From positions 1 through 7,755 of the forward strand of contig JBOHRW010000226.1 in NCBI GenBank assembly GCA_050732935.1: DNA of 7,755 nucleotides. Reading direction: 5' to 3'. The position numbers and the translations under genes are program-made. Below, piece by piece: positions 6,299-7,755 of the stretch (positions are counted from its first letter, which is position 1; each line of letters opens with the position of its first letter). Source of the DNA: DASRVA01 sp050732935. GTDB lineage: Bacteria; Gemmatimonadota; Gemmatimonadetes; JACCXV01; JAHWKZ01. The notes under the pieces are model-generated. The model did no database searches, had not been told where the DNA came from, and worked only from the letters and a program-made list of their open reading frames with translations.

Positions 6299-7645
6299 TC
6301 ACCGGTTGAAGAATTCGGCCGTCTCCTCGACCGCCCTGGGAAGGGCGAAGACCACAATGTGGTCGCCGGCCCCGATCTGCGTGTCGCCCCGCGGGATCAC
6401 GACCTCCTCGCCGCGCTGAATCGAGCCCAGGATCGACCCCGCCGGCAGGTCCAGCTCCCGAACCTCGCGACCCACGACGCGGGAGGCCTCGTCGACCTGG
6501 ACCTCCATCACCTCGGCCTGGTTGCGCTCCATGATCGCCATCGACAGGACGCGCCGGCCACGGATCCTCTCCAGGATCCGGTTCGCGGTCGAGAGACGCG
6601 GGCTCACCGCGGCGTCGACCCCTACCCGCGTCACGAGAGGGATGTACTCGCTGCGCTTGATGAGTGTCACCACCTTCTTGGTCCCTAGATGCTTGGCCAG
6701 TAGCGAGGCCAGCAGGTTGGTCTCGTCTTCACTCGTGACGGCGGCCAGACCGTCGGTCTGGCTGATTCCCTCCTGAGTCAGGAGCTCCAGGTCGGTCGCG
6801 TCACCGTGGAGAACCAGCGAGCGGTCAAGCCGCTCGGCGAGCTTGAGACAACGCTCGCGGCTCCGCTCGAGGATCGTGGGCTGGACGCCCTCCTCCTCGA
6901 GCATCGTCGCCAACGCCAGTCCGACCCGCCCCCCTCCCAGCAGCATCACGCGTTCGATCCGCCGACGCTCGAGACCGAGGAGCCGGTACGCCTCCTGGAG
7001 GTGGCGGGCCTCGGAGAACAGGTAGATCTCGTCCCCCGGCAGGAGGCGCGTCTCGCCGTCCGGGATGATGGAGTCCCCATTCCGGTCGATAGCCACCGTC
7101 AGGAAGTGGCGTTCCTGTAGCTGGCGACCGATCTCGGCCAGCGTCTTGTGCGCCACCGGGGCGTCGGCATTCACGGGAAGACCAAGGAGGACAATCCGGC
7201 CCTCGCCAAACTCGGCCACGTCGCTGGCCTCGGTCCGCATGAGGAGCTTGAGGATCTCGCGCGCGCACTCGCGCTCGGGATTGATCAGGAGGTCAGCCCC
7301 GAAGCGGCCGCGCTCACGCAGACGCGCGCGCTCGTAGTACTCAGGGTTGCTGACCCGGGCGACCTTCTGGGCGACCCCGAACTGTGCGGCCACCAGGCAG
7401 GCGATCAGGTTGACCTCGTCGATATTGGTGACGGCGAGGAGGAGGTCGGCGCCATCAACCCCCGCCTGCTCGAGGGGTCCGAGGCTGGCGCCGTTGCCTT
7501 CGATCACCAGCACGTCGAGCTGGGCCTGGATGCGGCCCGCGAGCTCGGGGTCGCGCTCGATCACGACCACGTCGTGCCGCTCCTCGGAGAGCCGCATGGC
7601 GAGGTGGTAGCCGACCTCTCCCGCGCCTACGACGATGATCCGCAT
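6299..7645 (-). CDS. trkA: Trk system potassium uptake protein TrkA (tandem RCK domains)
   Basis: Cytoplasmic peripheral subunit that assembles under TrkH and opens or closes it according to bound NAD(H) or adenine nucleotides. From the ATG at 7645 it has 448 residues, close to full-length TrkA and about twice the length of single-RCK KtrA. Order: RCK-N 1 (1-about 125) with GAGEVG at 7-12 and acidic E30 closing the second strand; TrkA-C 1 (about 140-222); RCK-N 2 (about 230-350) with GGGRVG at 237-242 and E260; TrkA-C 2 (about 365-440). Both nucleotide sites look intact. The frame stays open 26 codons upstream to 7723, but that stretch is non-hydrophobic and unlike the family. The ATG at 7645 begins MRIIVVGAGEVG and has GGAGGT five bases before it, so I use it. 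It is the first gene of the operon, upstream of trkH. Confidence 0.96.
   Translation of the reverse strand: MRIIVVGAGEVGYHLAMRLSEERHDVVVIERDPELAGRIQAQLDVLVIEGNGASLGPLEQAGVDGADLLLAVTNIDEVNLIACLVAAQFGVAQKVARVSNPEYYERARLRERGRFGADLLINPERECAREILKLLMRTEASDVAEFGEGRIVLLGLPVNADAPVAHKTLAEIGRQLQERHFLTVAIDRNGDSIIPDGETRLLPGDEIYLFSEARHLQEAYRLLGLERRRIERVMLLGGGRVGLALATMLEEEGVQPTILERSRERCLKLAERLDRSLVLHGDATDLELLTQEGISQTDGLAAVTSEDETNLLASLLAKHLGTKKVVTLIKRSEYIPLVTRVGVDAAVSPRLSTANRILERIRGRRVLSMAIMERNQAEVMEVQVDEASRVVGREVRELDLPAGSILGSIQRGEEVVIPRGDTQIGAGDHIVVFALPRAVEETAEFFNR
6561..6580. repeat. Perfect 8-base inverted repeat inside trkA
   Basis: CGGATCCT and AGGATCCG flank a four-base loop (CTCC) and could form a tight GC-rich hairpin in DNA or mRNA. 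It lies in the coding region of the second RCK domain, around the RILERIRG residues, and the repeated Arg-Ile codons may explain it by chance. There is no following T-tract, so it is not an intrinsic terminator. Confidence 0.5.
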
Positions 7646-7650
7646 TCTGC

Positions 7651-7656
7651 ACCTCC
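7651..7656 (-). promoter_or_regulatory. Ribosome binding site of trkA
   Basis: GGAGGT on the minus strand, within the longer purine run GGGGGAGGTG, five bases before the ATG at 7645. It settles the trkA start in favour of the MRIIVVGAGEVG N-terminus rather than the longer open frame. Confidence 0.85.
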
Positions 7657-7675
7657 CCCAGGACGACGAATGTTG

Positions 7676-7704
7676 AGTATATCGCAGTCCCCTGCCCGAC
7701 TCCA
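7676..7704 (-). promoter_or_regulatory. Likely promoter of the trkA-trkH operon
   Basis: On the minus strand TATACT (7681-7676) matches the -10 consensus at five of six positions. Seventeen bases upstream lies TGGAGT (7704-7699), a weak -35 with three of six matches. The -10 ends 30 bases before the trkA ATG, giving a leader of roughly two dozen bases that contains the ribosome site. The local sequence is more AT-rich than the surrounding genes. The rest of 7705-7755 shows no gene I can support. The poor -35 could mean activator dependence or a different sigma factor. Confidence 0.5.
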
Positions 7705-7755
7705 CCGACATGTGGATTGGCAAGGCCGACCCTGGACGCGAGATTCGATGGCCAT

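Noticed and set aside
5789..6688. Plus-strand open frame of 299 codons spanning the trkH/trkA junction
   Set aside because: It crosses two confidently assigned genes and their intergenic gap, has a low-complexity charged composition and no motif. It is an antisense shadow of high-GC coding.
7646..7723. N-terminal extension of TrkA by 26 residues
   Set aside because: The GGAGGT site and the MRIIVVGAGEVG start fix the ATG at 7645; the extension covers the likely promoter and does not resemble TrkA.

Overview
This 7,755-base window looks like a chromosomal piece of a high-GC bacterium. Every gene I accept lies on the minus strand, so the biological reading order runs from the right end to the left. 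There are no rRNA or tRNA genes, CRISPR arrays, insertion sequences or phage genes. The lineage cannot be fixed from the sequence. The GC-rich codons, ATG/GTG starts and good Shine-Dalgarno sites would fit many GC-rich soil or sediment phyla, including NC10/Rokubacteria-type bacteria, but that is only an impression.

Reading right to left, a short non-coding strip (7646-7755) carries a plausible promoter. It is followed by trkA (6299-7645), the cytoplasmic NAD-binding gating subunit of a Trk potassium uptake system, and 30 bases later by trkH (4823-6268), the membrane K+-translocating subunit. The stop of trkH overlaps by four bases (GTGA) a GTG start for a 778-residue APC-family permease carrying two universal-stress-protein-like domains at its C-terminus (2490-4826). 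Sixteen bases after that comes a small 80-residue two-helix membrane protein with a near-perfect ribosome binding site (2231-2473). These four genes look like one operon for potassium uptake coupled to transport of an amino acid, or possibly another cation or solute.

After a 67-base gap the character changes. Sampled lines drop from about 67-78% GC in the transport genes to about 52-63% GC. Two glycosyltransferase genes follow: a GT2 enzyme with two C-terminal membrane helices (1180-2163), and a GT4 enzyme (1-1165) that runs off the left edge close to its natural end. These look like the start of a cell-surface glycan or glycolipid locus not functionally tied to the potassium module.

The most interesting part is the coupling of trkAH to a permease-USP fusion plus an unrecognised small membrane protein. 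No wholly new system is evident. The individual protein families are known, but the combination and the small protein merit a comparative look.
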